From contig CAKZPJ010000144.1 in assembly GCA_937138955.1 (NCBI GenBank), forward strand, positions 1-18,064: a stretch of 18,064 bases of DNA, given 5' to 3'. This DNA is from an uncultured Flammeovirgaceae bacterium. Its GTDB lineage: Bacteria > Bacteroidota > Bacteroidia > Cytophagales > Cyclobacteriaceae. Position numbers and translations under genes: made by a program. The first letter of the stretch is position 1. The number at the start of each line of letters is the position of its first letter. Below are positions 16,804-18,064 of this stretch, one piece after another. The notes beneath the pieces were generated by a model. The model did not search any database and was not told the DNA's origin. It was given only the letters and a program-made list of their open reading frames with translations.

Positions 16804-17403
16804 ATGGATAGCGACCAACCTTCTAGTAGTCGGTTTTATAACCAGCTTAACCAAGGGGATTCCTATGCGTTTGATCAGCTATTTAAATCAAAGCACCAGC
16901 ACATATATGCTTACTGCTTAAAAATTATTCACTCTCCTGAGCTGGCCGAAGAAGTGATGATGGATGTTTTTCTCACCGTGTGGAAGAAAAAGAAGCTCAT
17001 TCGGGCCGATCGTTCCCTGGATGCCCTACTCTTTAAGATTGCTAAAGACTTAAGCATCAACTGCCTGAAAAAGATAGCTCGGGAACAAAAGTATTCGCTC
17101 ACCTTGGCTACTACCGAACAGCATCCGGCTCGGAATGCAACCGAGACCCAGATTTTTAGCCGAGAATATGAACAACTGGCTCAACGGGCGATAGCCCAGT
17201 TGCCGCCCCGCTGTAAGCTCATTTACACCATGAGTTACCAACAGGACGTAAAAAACGCGATAATTGCCCAGGAACTAGGACTCTCACTTAACACGGTTAA
17301 AGTACAACTGGCGAAAGCCCGGCGGTTATTAAAAGAATATATTATAGCCCACTCCGATATTTCCTTAATGTGGGTAATAGGGTTGTGGTTTATTAGCAGG
17401 TAA
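16804..17403 (+). CDS. ECF RNA polymerase sigma factor (FecI-like, Bacteroidota type)
   Basis: The 199-residue protein has region 2 at about 23-85 (FDQLFKSKHQHIYAYCLKII, then AEEVMMDVFLTVWKKK). Region 4 lies at about 126-180 (AIAQLPPRCKLIYTMSYQQD, then a helix-turn-helix IAQELGLSLNTVKVQLAKAR). No region 3 is present, as in ECF factors. The hydrophobic C-terminal tail (MWVIGLWFI) is common in this Bacteroidota group. It is transcribed divergently from fecR-susC-susD and is the likely partner of that FecR, driving the transporter operon. Confidence 0.92.
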   Translation: MDSDQPSSSRFYNQLNQGDSYAFDQLFKSKHQHIYAYCLKIIHSPELAEEVMMDVFLTVWKKKKLIRADRSLDALLFKIAKDLSINCLKKIAREQKYSLTLATTEQHPARNATETQIFSREYEQLAQRAIAQLPPRCKLIYTMSYQQDVKNAIIAQELGLSLNTVKVQLAKARRLLKEYIIAHSDISLMWVIGLWFISR

Positions 17404-17453
17404 ATAGTTGTTTATTTATGGCTCTTGATAGTTCAAATAGCTAACGAGTAAGA

Positions 17454-18009
17454 TTATTTTTTTAGTTGTAAACAGAACTCTCTTTCAGATAAAAAATAGC
17501 CGCCCGTTTGAATGATACGCTTTAGTGGAAGACTCTTACGCATTTTCTTAAGCGTATAGCCCAGACGGTTCAGAATGTTATTTAACGTGTCCTGGCCAAA
17601 GTCAGTTGGGCAGTACCCTTTTTCAGCGACCAAGTAGTCCTTTACACTGGCCTCGCCGGGACGCCGGTCGGTGATTTTCAAGTAACCTTTCGTATCATTA
17701 TGGCAGCGTTTGGCTTGGCTATTCACGGAGGCTACGGTCTCTATGTCGTCAATTAGGACAGGCATCAAGTCTTCTTTTTTTACGACCCTTGAACGTATGG
17801 GCACCTAAGCAACGAATGCCCGTAGCTCTTTCTCTCAAACCTAGTGTTACCATCTGACGGCTCACCGCTAAAGCACGTTCGGTCTTACGAGATAATCCGT
17901 CAAAATAGGTAATGGCCAACTCGGCGGCATAGGCCCGTCGTTTATGACCTGTTAGCTTCTGTAGTGCTAAATTAAAGCTCTCAATTACAGCAGGGGATAA
18001 TGTATCCAT
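17454..18009 (-). pseudogene. Truncated, frameshifted ISAzo13-family transposase fragment
   Basis: Two overlapping minus-strand frames read as one protein if joined. The first (18009 down to 17749) has ITYFDGLSRKTERALAVSRQ and LGLRERATGIRCLGAHTFKG, ending at GRKKRRLDACPN. The second carries on from KKEDLMPVLIDDIETVASVN through GEASVKDYLVAEKGYCPTDF, LNRLGYTLKKMRKSLPLKRI and a short unrelated-looking tail. From family recall these fit the N-terminal helix-turn-helix and linker part of ISAzo13-like (Rhodopirellula-type) transposases. The frames meet at an A7 run (minus strand, about 17775-17781) and need a +1 shift, not the usual -1. The catalytic DDE part is absent, so the element is a remnant. 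An imperfect palindrome (18030-18043) lies just upstream. It could instead be a related unnamed transposase. Confidence 0.6.
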
Positions 18010-18064
18010 TCCGCTAAGCTAACGATTATCCCTAAACTTTGGGTAGGTTTATTCTTCTGTCGTC

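Overview
The window looks like a chromosomal segment of a marine or environmental Bacteroidota bacterium, probably Cytophagales-like. The grounds are a SusC/SusD outer-membrane pair, an anti-sigma factor of the FecR/DUF4974 type, a CRTAC1-like FG-GAP/ASPIC lipoprotein, an 'MNRRKFL' Tat signal, and a promoter of the Bacteroidota TTG-N20-TAnnTTTG type ahead of a tRNA. The genus cannot be fixed from the sequence alone.

Layout. (1) 1-3515, minus strand: an AsmA-like envelope protein followed almost without a gap by the N-terminal part of a BamA/TamA-like (Omp85) outer-membrane barrel, which runs off the left edge and has no in-frame ATG. (2) 3650-3908, plus strand: promoter, tRNA-Val(TAC) and intrinsic terminator, then about 370 bases without a recognisable gene. 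(3) 4275-6611: two divergent genes, an exported RraA-like (HMG/CHA aldolase-type) protein on minus and a Tat-exported enolase-superfamily enzyme on plus. (4) 6612-6985: AT-rich gap with two inverted repeats. (5) 6986-10516, plus strand: a 1176-residue FG-GAP/VCBS plus ASPIC lipoprotein. A hairpin terminator separates it from the convergent operon. (6) 16665-10590, minus strand: fecR-susC-susD, with a FecI-like ECF sigma factor divergent at 16804-17403. (7) 17454-18009, minus strand: a broken ISAzo13-type transposase fragment.

How the genes may work together. The sigma/FecR pair together with the N-terminal STN domain of SusC is a standard trans-envelope signalling set, in which ligand uptake by SusCD switches on its own transcription. 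The CRTAC1-like lipoprotein is probably an accessory surface or periplasmic protein. The divergent enolase-superfamily enzyme and RraA-like protein could dehydrate and then cleave a sugar acid or related hydroxy acid in the periplasm. This is inferred from family chemistry and proximity, not shown. The AsmA/BamA-like pair is an unrelated envelope-maintenance module.

Most of the window is typical Bacteroidota accessory content. The points that merit a second look are the AsmA-BamA-like coupling with its non-ATG start, the exported dehydratase/aldolase pair, the duplicated architecture of the 1176-residue lipoprotein, and the frameshifted transposase remnant.
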